Shown here: positions 16,401 through 24,948 of the stretch, piece by piece
How positions within the stretch are numbered: the first letter of the stretch is position 1
Layout: every line of letters starts with the position of its first letter
Origin: Oscillospiraceae bacterium
Lineage (GTDB): Bacteria > Bacillota > Clostridia > Oscillospirales > WRJC01
Direction of reading: 5' to 3'
Assembly: GCA_009783265.1 (NCBI GenBank)
Contig: WRHM01000001.1
Coordinates: 496,001 to 560,000, forward strand
DNA length: 64,000 bases
Notes under the pieces: generated by a model
The model's database searches: none
What the model was told of the DNA's origin: nothing
The model's input: the letters and a program-made list of their open reading frames with translations, nothing else
Translations under genes and position numbers: made by a program

Positions 16401-17233
16401 AATACACAGAGTTCGGGTCGGGATTTAAAATCGCGATGCGCGATCTGGAAATCAGGGGCGCAGGGAATCTTCTCGGAGCCGAACAGCACGGCCAGATGGA
16501 CGCCGTCGGTTATGATTTATACGTAAAGATTCTCGAAAAAGCCGTCAGCGATGAAAAGAGAAAATTAAAATTAAGGCAAAAATACGGTTTAGAGGACGAT
16601 TATGATTATGACGGCGATAATTTTGATGACGGTGATGAATTTGTAGGACGCGACGCCCTCGGCGCGCCGTTAGTAAAAATCGATGCAGAATCAGATTCAC
16701 GGCGTGCCGAGGGCGTCACGCCCTACGGCAATTCCGGTGTTATGCAAAAAGATTATGACCCGGAGCCGACTGAATGCCTGATTGACATAGCCGTCGACGC
16801 TTTTATCCCGAACAGATATATAGAGAGCGAATTGGTGAGAATAGGCATATATAAACAAATCGCCGCCGTCGAAAACAAAGACGACGCGGACGATTTAAAA
16901 GACGAATTATTAGACAGGTTCGGCGATATACCCAAGCCTGTGTCAAATCTTATAGATATAGCGTTGATCAGAAACAGCGCGTGCCTTGAGTTTATAGACT
17001 CAATCGAAAACAAAGACCAGAAATCAATAATTATATACACAAAAATACTCGCGCAGTCTTACGGCCGTAAAATGCTCGAAAAATGGACTATCGCCGCTTC
17101 AAGAATGAACGGCAGGCTTCTTTTGTCGATGGGGCTAAAACCGCACGTCGCGTATTTTCTCAAAGACGGCGAAAATATAATAGATTGCTTAAAAGAAATC
17201 ATGAATGTTCTCAGCGGGATAACGATAGAATAA
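13409..17233 (+). CDS. mfd: Transcription-repair coupling factor
   Basis: Mfd removes RNA polymerase stalled at lesions and recruits UvrA. In order: UvrB-homology domain (to about 330), RNA polymerase interaction domain (GDYVVHNNYGIGRFLGIERL, about 540), helicase lobes with Walker A CGDVGFGKTE and DEEQRFG, TATPIPRT, RGRVGRS, then the D7 domain. At 1274 residues it is longer than usual (about 1150-1180), partly because of two type B insertions: VGRDDPGAP near 470, and a paired element at 16642-16728 encoding VGRDALGAPL...EGVTPYG. The annotated GTG overlaps GGAGG, so the true start is uncertain. Confidence 0.93.
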   Translation: MVCTDLIFSAIRSDKEYKNLIYELGNLKLEKERFPIVAQGLCDGSLETFMAAVCRDIKQKALIVVSDEKTAVKLQSSMVNFFEKVYVYPKKDFIFMGMENINNPFEHERMKILAKVLNGDFDVVITTLEAMLQYTIPGEKLIEYSVDLKLGGTIRNLDGFLNKLVRAGYKRADIVEEPAKFSVRGGIIDIFSPSEEYPVRLELFGDEIDAMGIFDPLTQRRIENIKEFSVIPATETVFDEKSRQNCIDILENLTKNKKTEQNVIDRLFFELDSLKNNEDISSKDRFASCIYETKECLIDYFDPENLILFINESVKINEKQKASEQIMNETVTDLIEKGYIDGKNADYCVFLEDFNISRLKFKTVICDNFLSGVDNIKLSGLYSFTTRQSPHFSEGFSILKEDLDRYSSSGYKIIIFLDSDAGIKSFSDYLNDFEIKYIIIDSKDINNKYNNIENLPAGFAAIIKTPRVGRDDPGAPQNLFDMQGFELPKQKFVLITDNRSDKIKESLKRQSSRNVQESGGRYAKTARQKLMSYTDLSVGDYVVHNNYGIGRFLGIERLSVSGGVQKDFIKIQYQGTDILYVPCNQLDLVSKYIGAGSEDSIVRLSKMGGPAWNKAKTRAKSAARDIAKQLIKLYAARQSKKGHAFYPDTEWQKDFESLFEYAETDDQLICAGQIKEDMMRSVPMDRLLCGDVGFGKTEVALRAVFKCVSESKQAAILVPTTILAWQHYQTILSRFREFPVKIDFLSRFKSKKEQEEIIKKLRAGTIDIVIGTHRIIQKDIKFKDLGLLIVDEEQRFGVAHKEKLKQLAENIDVLTLTATPIPRTLNMALSGIRDMSVIEEAPHDRIPVQTYIFEYDENVIVEAVKNEIRRGGQVFYLHNRVETIEQTAFRLAEACGGDIKIGIGHGQMDEESLSRVWRNMLDGEIDVLVCTTIIESGIDIPDANTLIVEDADRLGLAQLHQIRGRVGRSNRRAYAYFTYPKHKVLSEISAKRLTAIREYTEFGSGFKIAMRDLEIRGAGNLLGAEQHGQMDAVGYDLYVKILEKAVSDEKRKLKLRQKYGLEDDYDYDGDNFDDGDEFVGRDALGAPLVKIDAESDSRRAEGVTPYGNSGVMQKDYDPEPTECLIDIAVDAFIPNRYIESELVRIGIYKQIAAVENKDDADDLKDELLDRFGDIPKPVSNLIDIALIRNSACLEFIDSIENKDQKSIIIYTKILAQSYGRKMLEKWTIAASRMNGRLLLSMGLKPHVAYFLKDGENIIDCLKEIMNVLSGITIE
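14809..14838. repeat. Type B element inside mfd
   Basis: GGTAGGGCGCGACGACCCCG followed by GCGCGCCGC, translated VGRDDPGAP between the UvrB-homology part and the RID domain. Confidence 0.85.
16642..16728. repeat. Paired type B element inside mfd
   Basis: Two hairpins in inverted orientation (16642-16670 and 16699-16728) flank a 28-bp spacer. The whole is 87 bp, 29 codons, and lies between the helicase core and the D7 domain. Confidence 0.88.
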
Positions 17234-17240
17234 TATATAT

Positions 17241-19157
17241 TTAATCTCTGGCGAAAAATATTGAATTCCTGAAAAATTCATTCAGCATTGCCCTGTTGTT
17301 TTCGTATGTCCCGGAAAAATCGATTCTTTTGTTTGCCGCGTCTTTTAATATCCCCGCCGTAGAACTGTAAATCTCAGGCATAGTTGAAAACGCGTCATAT
17401 TGATTAAACCCGATATTATCTATTATATCGCCCAATACCATAACGCTGTCAATATCTCTCAAATGAAACCTCATTTGCTCAAGTACATAAATATCTTTTA
17501 ACTGCCGGTGAGAAACCGCGGATAATGCGCTTGTGATAATCCCGCAGGCCTCGGTGTTTCTTGTGCCTTTGAGTATCGATATGCACAATGCATCCCTGTC
17601 TGTCGAAGAAAATCTGACGTCGTAATCCCCGTTTAATGCCGGAACGGGCAAAATGCCCCAGTCAAAATCGGAATCCGTAATAGAGGGTATAATATCTAAT
17701 TTTGAAACAGAAAATAAAATATTGCCGTTTTTAAAAGCGTCTGTTTGAACTGATTCGCCTGAATTTAAAAAATTCGTCATGCCGCTTTCCCACGACGGTG
17801 AAAATATCTTTGAGACAGTATCTATAAAATTCAGCGTTTTTTCGTTTGAGAAATTAACCGCCGGATAATTATAAGGCCTTACGGTAAAATATTTGCTTCC
17901 GGAGCTTATAAAAAGCCCGTTGATCACGTCGTTGCTTTCTTTGTCTATCCCGATAGAATAAACAGCACCCGCAGGGATGTCCAAATCGGCAGCTGCAGCC
18001 GTAAGTTCTTTTGATATATCAAACATGCCGTCATAATCCCATTTGCCGTTTTTATATAATTCAATCGGGCTTGAAAGATTATATTTTTTTACAAGCGTTT
18101 TATTGTAATATACGGCATATACAGTCGAGGGGTCAAATGTCAGGTCTGAAACCAATCCGAAAATATTGCCGTTTACAGTAAACGCTTCTGTCGCCGAAGC
18201 GTTATAATATTCCGCGTTGACATTTAAAAACGGGGTTTTTTTCAGGTTCATCAATAGCCCGTGTTTTATCAATTCCGACTGTATATCAAACGGCAGGCAT
18301 AAAATATCCGCTACGAATTCATCTGTCTGCATCGCTATTCTAATATCGTTTATTATAGTTTCTTTGGATTTTTCGAGAAACGTATTCGGCGATGTTATTA
18401 TAGCATTGCATTCAACGTCGACAAGCTCAGTTCTGTATCTTCTCGCATCGCTCAGCATTCCCCCGCCGTACTTCGGAGTGAATAATTCCGGCTTTGTCGT
18501 TGCGATATAAAACGACAGGCCTTTATAATCTCTCGGCGAAAACCCGGCGAGATCTTTAATATTTTTTTTAAGCGAGTCAGTAAGCGGCACAGATTCCGGA
18601 AACGCGATTCTTACAAATTTTTGGGGCGCGCCGGGGAAAACATTTAAAATATTTGTGCCAGTCGCCACTCCGGAACTGTAATAGGGACTTAAATTTATAT
18701 CGTCTATCTGCGCTATTCCCGGTCTTTCTGTGGTTTGGGCAGTTTCTGTTATATTTTCTGTGACTGCCGCCGTTGTATCGGGTTCTGTCGGAGCAACCGG
18801 GGGATTTGTGATTTCTGTTATTATTTCTGTCGTTGCCGCCGTATCAATGATTTCCGGGATTTCAGTTGTATTTGTATGTTCATTAGAATCAGGTTGCGAA
18901 CTATCCCCAAACGGCTCTGTCGGGCTTTCTGCCATTCCGGTATTATCAGCATTATCAATAATTTCTATATTATCTTCGTCTATTGCATTAGTAGTATAAT
19001 TGTCCCTTTTTAATATAACCTCAAGCATATTTACTATATCGTCGGGGCCGAAATCCTGCGCCGATATGTTCTGGCAGGCATAAAGCGTAAGGCAGCCGCC
19101 AAAGACAATAATATTTATAAATATCAATACTGCAAGTTTTATTTTATTTATATTTAT
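17241..19157 (-). CDS. Extracellular solute-binding lipoprotein (family 1 type)
   Basis: The core matches ABC transporter binding proteins for sugars: VYAVYYNKTLVKKYNLSSPI, KNGKWDYDGMFDISKEL, DWGILPVPALNGDYDVRFSS. A Thr/Glu/Pro-rich linker (residues 70-145) precedes it. The signal peptide has LTLYAC as lipobox. GGAGGA (19169-19164) is spaced 7 bases from an in-frame ATA, giving (M)NINKIKLAVLIFINIIVFGG, a complete signal with Lys residues; the first standard start is TTG at 19127, which would lack the positive start. Start therefore placed at ATA, tentatively. No permease genes lie beside it. It converges with mfd, 7 bp apart. Confidence 0.75.
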   Translation of the reverse strand: MNINKIKLAVLIFINIIVFGGCLTLYACQNISAQDFGPDDIVNMLEVILKRDNYTTNAIDEDNIEIIDNADNTGMAESPTEPFGDSSQPDSNEHTNTTEIPEIIDTAATTEIITEITNPPVAPTEPDTTAAVTENITETAQTTERPGIAQIDDINLSPYYSSGVATGTNILNVFPGAPQKFVRIAFPESVPLTDSLKKNIKDLAGFSPRDYKGLSFYIATTKPELFTPKYGGGMLSDARRYRTELVDVECNAIITSPNTFLEKSKETIINDIRIAMQTDEFVADILCLPFDIQSELIKHGLLMNLKKTPFLNVNAEYYNASATEAFTVNGNIFGLVSDLTFDPSTVYAVYYNKTLVKKYNLSSPIELYKNGKWDYDGMFDISKELTAAAADLDIPAGAVYSIGIDKESNDVINGLFISSGSKYFTVRPYNYPAVNFSNEKTLNFIDTVSKIFSPSWESGMTNFLNSGESVQTDAFKNGNILFSVSKLDIIPSITDSDFDWGILPVPALNGDYDVRFSSTDRDALCISILKGTRNTEACGIITSALSAVSHRQLKDIYVLEQMRFHLRDIDSVMVLGDIIDNIGFNQYDAFSTMPEIYSSTAGILKDAANKRIDFSGTYENNRAMLNEFFRNSIFFARD

Positions 19158-19189
19158 GTTTATTCCTCCTTCAGGGGGTGTTTAATCTA

Positions 19190-19840
19190 TTAATCTATAT
19201 CTGCCCCAACGCCGCTGCCCCCGAAAAGTTTTACGCCGCACGATACGCACCGCCCGGTCCATCTGTTATAAAGATAAGCGTTGTTTCTTTCGTCTACTAA
19301 ATATTGCAGGACGTAATATATCCCGCTGTATTTTTCGGATTCAAAACAAAAATCAAATCTGTCCGTCACAAAACCCGGGTAATCCGTTTCAGGATTATAG
19401 ATATAATCATTTACTATTGTGTATACGTCTTTCATATCGTCTATTAAACCCACTGCAACGCTGACTTCTTCGGACATTACTATATGAATCCTTTCAGTTT
19501 CAAAAGTTTCAAATTCAGGTTCCTCTTCGCTCTGCTCCCTGAATAAAAAGGCTATGCCATTATTTATATCTTCGCTCAGCCATTTTGACGGGTCAATGCC
19601 GTCAACTTCATAGAGTTTTTCCCCCTGATCGCCTTTGGCATAGATATACGGGCTGATTGCCGCGGCCTGCAAATATCCTTTGCAGTATATATAATACCTG
19701 CCGTTTTCGCCGTCGATAAGATTTCCCGTGTTGCCGTCGTTCTTGAATTTTAAAGCGTTATCGCCGCATGAAAATAAAATCAGCGCAATTAAAATCACAG
19801 ATATTAAAATAAATAATTTTTTGAAATTTCTTAAAATCAT
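19190..19840 (-). CDS. Predicted lipoprotein, unknown function
   Basis: A 216-residue protein with signal peptide LFILISVILIALILFSCG (lipobox LFSC). The mature part has no recognised domain; it ends with a segment RWTGRCVSCGVKLFGG with two Cys. It lies upstream of the solute-binding lipoprotein on the same strand, 33 bp away, so the two are probably co-transcribed. Confidence 0.6.
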   Translation of the reverse strand: MILRNFKKLFILISVILIALILFSCGDNALKFKNDGNTGNLIDGENGRYYIYCKGYLQAAAISPYIYAKGDQGEKLYEVDGIDPSKWLSEDINNGIAFLFREQSEEEPEFETFETERIHIVMSEEVSVAVGLIDDMKDVYTIVNDYIYNPETDYPGFVTDRFDFCFESEKYSGIYYVLQYLVDERNNAYLYNRWTGRCVSCGVKLFGGSGVGADID

Positions 19841-20109
19841 TTTATATACACCATATTTTGTTTTTTATATATTATATCACATAAATAAAAACCGTTATGA
19901 CTTTATTTTTTATCTGTTTTTTAATATAGTTTGACCATATATTTAATTTTATATAATTTATATTTTATTGTTTTTATTTTAAAACAACGATAATAAATAA
20001 AGTCTATAATAAATATTATAACGGCAAATATGAATAATTTCTACAATTTGATATAGATTAATTATAAAATCAGCTCGGCAAATGTTGATAAAATAAGGAC
20101 GATTTACGC
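19841..20109. other. AT-rich intergenic region between divergent genes
   Basis: About 270 bp of very AT-rich DNA between the lipoprotein gene and the WG-repeat gene. It should hold both promoters, but no match good enough to place one was found and no repeat is present. Confidence 0.5.
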
Positions 20110-21741
20110 ATGAATATTAACAAAACAAAAAAAATTAAATATAAATCAAGATTTAGCATTAAAATATTTCTGAGCCATATCTTCGGGATATTAGTCCTGC
20201 TCGCTTTAACTAATTATACTATATCGTATTCAAAAGGCGAGTTTGAACTCCCGTTTTATGACAGGGCCAAAAACGCCGGAGTAAAAATAGATTCTGATAT
20301 AATCCCCAGAGACTGGGATAATATTATTGCCTCAGAAGAAAAAACAACGGAAGATGTGACAAGCGTAATTGACAGGATTAATCCCGAAGATTTTGTTCTG
20401 GATTCAGAATCCGGCGACTCAGAAAATTCATACAGCGATAATAATGCCGAAACAACAGAACCCGCACATGACTTTGAATTATTTTCAGACGATATGAAAC
20501 GTCAGGGATTTTCGGCGTCAGACGGCATTTATGAGATTTACGACGAAGCAAAAGCAAACGCCGATATAAACCGTTACAAAACAGAATTAAACAGAATATC
20601 AAACGAAAACGAAAATCAGGAGGACGAATCGCTGCTCTTGCCTCTGCCTGAAAAACCTGTGATTTATGAATATAAATTCGCGCGAATCGAGCCTGCGATC
20701 GAGATACCTGTGACTCAGACAGTACTGTTAGACTCTTATAATGTTAAATTAACTGTGGAAACATGCATGGATTATATGATAATCAGAACCGAAGAAAATG
20801 AAATATTATGCTCAGCCTCCGGCAAGATAATAACGCGGGATTTTGATTTGCTCGGGCTTACAATCCTGAAAATGAGAGACAGAGAGGGCAGGGCAGTCTT
20901 TAAAAGCAAAGACGGCTATTATTATTATTTTGACCCGGAAGCCGGGGAAACCGGAAACGGAGCGTTTGTCGGCCCGATTATATTTGACGAAATTCTCACA
21001 GGCGACAGGGGAGTGCCGTTTATGTACCCGTCTTATTACGGCGCAGACGGCGCAAACGGCCTGAACCGTTTTTATTTCGTGGGATACACCAGAAAATGGG
21101 GTTATCTTGATTCAGATACGGCAAATGTGAAAATACCGAGAAATTACGAGCAGACTTTTAATTTCAGAGAAAATATAGGCATAGCGTATCAGGATTCCCC
21201 GGGCAGGGGCAATAAATTGTTTTTTCTCGACGAAAACGGCTATAATTATCTCTCGACCAATTACAGTTATTTTGCGCCTGACACAGTTAATAAAAATCAT
21301 CTTGGGTTTTTCTATTTTGACCATGGGCTGACAAGAGTCTACGAGCGCGAATTTGACAGGAGGAGCGGCGCGATAACAGAGCGCGAGCTTATAGTAAATA
21401 TATACGGCAAACCGTTTTATATCCCCGAGGACTATAATATAAAAGCGTATTCAGACGGCATGATTTTACTCGAAAAAAACGGATATTACGGCTTTATGAA
21501 TTATCTGGGTGAATGGGTCGCGAATCCTATTTTCACATACGCACAGCCCTTTTACGAAGGGGTCGCCGTAATCGGGCTTGAAAACGGCAAAAAAGCGCTT
21601 ATAGATACTCAGGGCAATCTTGTCGCCAAGTTTAAATATAACGCCATAACAAACTGCACCGGCGGAATTGTCGCATTATTTGAAAAAGATCAGGGCTGGA
21701 CAATTTTAAACAAAGTCAGGCGGCAGATAAATATAGATTGA
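20110..21741 (+). CDS. WG-repeat-containing membrane-anchored protein
   Basis: A 543-residue protein with a basic N-terminus, one membrane segment (FLSHIFGILVLLALTNYTIS) and a large outside part. The C-terminal 300 residues contain WG-type repeats such as RKWGYLDSDTANVKI, NGYYGFMNYLGEWVANPIF and NGKKALIDTQGNLVAKFKYN, a beta repeat of unclear binding role. The middle 80-220 is acidic and low in complexity. No enzyme motif is seen. Confidence 0.75.
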   Translation: MNINKTKKIKYKSRFSIKIFLSHIFGILVLLALTNYTISYSKGEFELPFYDRAKNAGVKIDSDIIPRDWDNIIASEEKTTEDVTSVIDRINPEDFVLDSESGDSENSYSDNNAETTEPAHDFELFSDDMKRQGFSASDGIYEIYDEAKANADINRYKTELNRISNENENQEDESLLLPLPEKPVIYEYKFARIEPAIEIPVTQTVLLDSYNVKLTVETCMDYMIIRTEENEILCSASGKIITRDFDLLGLTILKMRDREGRAVFKSKDGYYYYFDPEAGETGNGAFVGPIIFDEILTGDRGVPFMYPSYYGADGANGLNRFYFVGYTRKWGYLDSDTANVKIPRNYEQTFNFRENIGIAYQDSPGRGNKLFFLDENGYNYLSTNYSYFAPDTVNKNHLGFFYFDHGLTRVYEREFDRRSGAITERELIVNIYGKPFYIPEDYNIKAYSDGMILLEKNGYYGFMNYLGEWVANPIFTYAQPFYEGVAVIGLENGKKALIDTQGNLVAKFKYNAITNCTGGIVALFEKDQGWTILNKVRRQINID

Positions 21742-21766
21742 TTGCCATTCGAAAAGCAGCAAATAA

Positions 21767-21872
21767 AAAGGCTCCTTTTGAAAGGAGCTGTCAGCGAAGC
21801 TGACTGAGGATTGCAATCCCCCCGCCGCTCAACGAATTTCTGTTTCGCGGCACCCCCTTTGATTAAAGAGGG
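21767..21872. repeat. Type A repeat, degenerate
   Basis: AAAGGCTCCTTTTGAAAGGA begins the copy, and GAGGATTGCAATCCCCCCGC and CACCCCCTTTGATTAAAGAG end it. Its first 45 bp are the same as in the copy at 28231-28362. Confidence 0.75.
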
Positions 21873-21968
21873 TAAGGAGATAAAAAAATCTTCACGCCCG
21901 TATTTCCCCAGAGCGAAAAATTATGGATATCGCTAAAAAAATAATTGATGATGTTTCGGGGTTATTTT

Positions 21969-22054
21969 GTAGGGACGACCGCCCTCGGTCGTCCGCAAAA
22001 TCTGATTTTATGTTGATTTTATATCTGCGGAGCGTCGAGGGCGACGCTCCCTAC
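21969..22054. repeat. Paired type B element
   Basis: GTAGGGACGACCGCCCTCGG... and, inverted, GCGGAGCGTCGAGGGCGACG...CTAC. The two hairpins have different inner sequences but the same GTAGGG/CCCTAC ends. Confidence 0.88.
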
Positions 22055-22132
22055 AAGCAAAACTCCCAATATTTATGCATATTTCATCCTCAATATTTTT
22101 TATGCGATTGCCATAGCAACAAATAAAAATAA

Positions 22133-22161
22133 TTGTGAAAACAAGAAAAATGTGGTATAAT
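22133..22161 (+). promoter_or_regulatory. Promoter of the TSCPD-phosphohexomutase gene
   Basis: TTGTGA at 22133-22138 and TATAAT at 22156-22161, 17 bp apart. Confidence 0.7.
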
Positions 22162-22204
22162 AAATTATAATAATTAATATCATCAGGAGTTTAAAATATA
22201 AATC

Positions 22205-24220
22205 ATGATATATTCTTACAGAACAAAAGGGACGTGTTCAAGTGAAATCGAAGTCGAGATAAAAGACGAGAACGGCGTAAAAATACTGGAACGCGCCGAA
22301 TTTACCGGGGGATGCGGCGGAAATACGCAGGGAATATCAAGTCTTGTAGCGGGAATGGAAGCCGAAAGCGCAATAAAAAAACTCAAAGGGATTTTATGCG
22401 GCAGAAAAGGAACGTCATGCCCCGACCAGTTGTCTATAGCCGTCAGTCGGGCTCTTGAATTAATGGACGAAAATAATTCAAAGCCGGATTATATTAAAAA
22501 TTACGAAAAATGGGTTAATTATCAGGGCTTGGATTCAAAAACAAAATCCGAGCTCGCGAATATAAGCTCAGACGAAGATAAAATAAAAGATTATTTTTTT
22601 GCCCCGCTTGAATTCGGGACCGGCGGGCTTCGCGGAATAATGCGCCCCGGAATAAACAGCATGAATATCTATGTTATAAAACAGGCGACTCAGGCGATGG
22701 CAAATCTCATAAAGTCGCAGAAACTCGAGGAAAAAGGCGCGGTAATAGCGTTTGATTCGAGAAACAACTCAGAACTTTTCGCAAAAGAAGCCGCCAAAAC
22801 CCTTGCAGCAAACGGAATAAAAGTATATATTTTTGATGATATACGCCCGACCCCGGAATTATCTTTTGCGATTAGATATTTAAACTGCGCCGCCGGAATA
22901 AATATCACGGCTTCGCATAATCCGAAAGAATATAACGGCTATAAAGCGTACTGGCAAGACGGCGGCCAGCTCCCCCCGGATCACGCGCAGACTATTTCGG
23001 ATATAATAAGCGAAACAGATATTTTCACAGGGGTTCTGACGTGCCACTACGGCGAAATGATAAAACAGGGCAGGATAAATATAATCGGGGAGGAAACCGA
23101 CAAAGAATATCTCAGAAACGTCATGAGTCAGAGCGCTCGTCCCGGTATGATAACAAGAGCCGGAAAAGATTTTAAGATAGTCTATACGCCGATTCACGGC
23201 GCGGGATATAAATTAATCCCGGAAGTTCTGGCAAAAATCGGCATGAGGCCCGAAAATCTTCTGACTGTGCCTGAGCAAATGCTCCCCGACGGAAATTTCC
23301 CGACTGTAAAGTTCCCCAACCCTGAATTTAAAGAAGTATTTGAGCTGGGAATAAATATAGCAAAAAAAAATAACTGCGCGCTTATAATCGGCACAGACCC
23401 CGACGCCGACAGAATGGGTATCGCCGTTAAAACAGAAAGCGGCGAATTTGCGACGATTACGGGGAATCAAGCCGGCGCGCTGCTTTTGGATTATATCATA
23501 ACGGCAAAAAAAGAAAACAAAACTCTTAAAAACAGCGATTGTGTGATAAAAACAATCGTCACGACGGAACTCGCGGCAAAAATCTGCGAAGCAAACGGCG
23601 TGAAGATAATAGACGTTCTCACAGGATTTAAGTTTATCGGTGAAAAAATAAAACAGTTTGAATCCGACGAAACAAACGAAAATACTTTCCTGTTCGGTTA
23701 CGAGGAATCTTACGGGTATCTTGCAGGGACTTACGCCAGAGACAAAGACGCAGTCGTCGCATCTATGCTGATAGCCGAGATGGCGGCGTATTATAAAATA
23801 AAAAATATGACTTTATTTGACGCTATGCAAAATTTATATAAAAAATACGGATATTACGGCGAAGCCGTCGAAAATATAGGGTTTGCCGGAATCGACGGGA
23901 TAGAAAAAATGAAAAATATCATGGATTCTTTGAGAAAAACGCCGCCTTTAAATATCGGGGGATATAAAGTCGATATTATAAAAGATTACGAAACTTCGCA
24001 GGTCAAAAATATCGAAACCGGAGAAATTTCAGACACAGGGCTGCCTAAATCCGACGTTTTATATTTTGATCTTGAAAACGGCTCAAAAGTAATAATAAGA
24101 CCCTCAGGGACAGAACCCAAAATAAAAATATATTATTTAATCTCGGCGGAATGCGAAAAATCAGCCGGGGAACAGGCTGAAAAACTAAAATCGGCAATGG
24201 GGAAATATATTTTTGTTTAA
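22205..24220 (+). CDS. Fusion of a TSCPD domain and phosphoglucomutase/phosphomannomutase
   Basis: The C-terminal 575 residues are an alpha-D-phosphohexomutase: FGTGGLRGIMRPG, the phosphoserine loop GINITASHNPKEYNGYK, metal loop GTDPDADRMG, sugar loop FGYEESYGY and phosphate-binding RPSGTEPKIK. It interconverts hexose 1- and 6-phosphates. The first 85 residues are a complete TSCPD domain (TIGR03905 type), with cysteines in KGTCSSE, GGCGGNTQG and CGRKGTSCPDQL, normally a free-standing protein or an end of ribonucleotide reductases. No stop or restart lies between them, and the linker is smooth. The strong promoter and ATG are in front of the TSCPD part, so a single chain is expected. Confidence 0.9.
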   Translation: MIYSYRTKGTCSSEIEVEIKDENGVKILERAEFTGGCGGNTQGISSLVAGMEAESAIKKLKGILCGRKGTSCPDQLSIAVSRALELMDENNSKPDYIKNYEKWVNYQGLDSKTKSELANISSDEDKIKDYFFAPLEFGTGGLRGIMRPGINSMNIYVIKQATQAMANLIKSQKLEEKGAVIAFDSRNNSELFAKEAAKTLAANGIKVYIFDDIRPTPELSFAIRYLNCAAGINITASHNPKEYNGYKAYWQDGGQLPPDHAQTISDIISETDIFTGVLTCHYGEMIKQGRINIIGEETDKEYLRNVMSQSARPGMITRAGKDFKIVYTPIHGAGYKLIPEVLAKIGMRPENLLTVPEQMLPDGNFPTVKFPNPEFKEVFELGINIAKKNNCALIIGTDPDADRMGIAVKTESGEFATITGNQAGALLLDYIITAKKENKTLKNSDCVIKTIVTTELAAKICEANGVKIIDVLTGFKFIGEKIKQFESDETNENTFLFGYEESYGYLAGTYARDKDAVVASMLIAEMAAYYKIKNMTLFDAMQNLYKKYGYYGEAVENIGFAGIDGIEKMKNIMDSLRKTPPLNIGGYKVDIIKDYETSQVKNIETGEISDTGLPKSDVLYFDLENGSKVIIRPSGTEPKIKIYYLISAECEKSAGEQAEKLKSAMGKYIFV

Positions 24221-24266
24221 AAACAAAAAACCTCAAAATAATTTTCGAGAATTTGGAGAATAAAAC

Positions 24267-24866
24267 ATGAAAAAAACAATATATTTATTTTTAATTTTAA
24301 TTATCATAATATCTTTGATATTATGCCTGCAATCGTGCGGGAACAGTGAAAAAGGCAGGGAAGTTTTCTCGCCTGAGAGCGGGGCATACGAGATTATGCT
24401 TGATCCTGACGACTGGTCTGAGTTGACTTTATCGTTTGAACAGCCGTCAAATCAACTGGGGCTTTTTAGTTCTTCGGCGGAATTTATTTTAATTATCGAC
24501 TGCTATGCGAAAACAAGCTTATCAGACGTAGGAATATCTGCGATCGACAGTTTTATTGAGTTTTACAAAACCCTTGAAAACGGGAAAATTTTATATGAAA
24601 GCTCTGAATCAGAAAATATCAGAAAAACCCCAGATGATTTTACAGAAGTCGATAAAAAGCACATGAAAAAATCCGACGTTTCAGCCGGAAAAAGGCACAC
24701 GATACACCTGCGTTCCGGCGACTCCGACGAGATTTTAAACGAAATAATATATCTTGAAACCGAAAGTTATTTATTCGCTATGTCATACGGCGCCTACCCG
24801 GAAAAATTTGACGGATGCCAGAAAGCTGTAAACGACGTAATCGCGCACATAAAAACAGAAAAATAA
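24267..24866 (+). CDS. Predicted lipoprotein, unknown function
   Basis: A 199-residue protein with signal peptide YLFLILIIIISLILCLQSCG, lipobox LQSC. The mature part shows no recognised motif. SD TTGGAG precedes the ATG; it follows the phosphohexomutase gene by 46 bp and is likely co-transcribed, ending at a bidirectional terminator. Confidence 0.6.
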   Translation: MKKTIYLFLILIIIISLILCLQSCGNSEKGREVFSPESGAYEIMLDPDDWSELTLSFEQPSNQLGLFSSSAEFILIIDCYAKTSLSDVGISAIDSFIEFYKTLENGKILYESSESENIRKTPDDFTEVDKKHMKKSDVSAGKRHTIHLRSGDSDEILNEIIYLETESYLFAMSYGAYPEKFDGCQKAVNDVIAHIKTEK

Positions 24867-24904
24867 AAATAAAAATAAAAGACTATAATACCCCCAAACA
24901 AAAA

Positions 24905-24940
24905 TCCCGCAGTAAAAACCTGCGGGATTTTTTTATTTTG
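24905..24940. terminator. Bidirectional terminator
   Basis: AAATCCCGCAG...CTGCGGGATTT with T-runs on both strands, between the convergent lipoprotein and jag genes. Confidence 0.9.
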
Positions 24941-24948
24941 TATTATTT

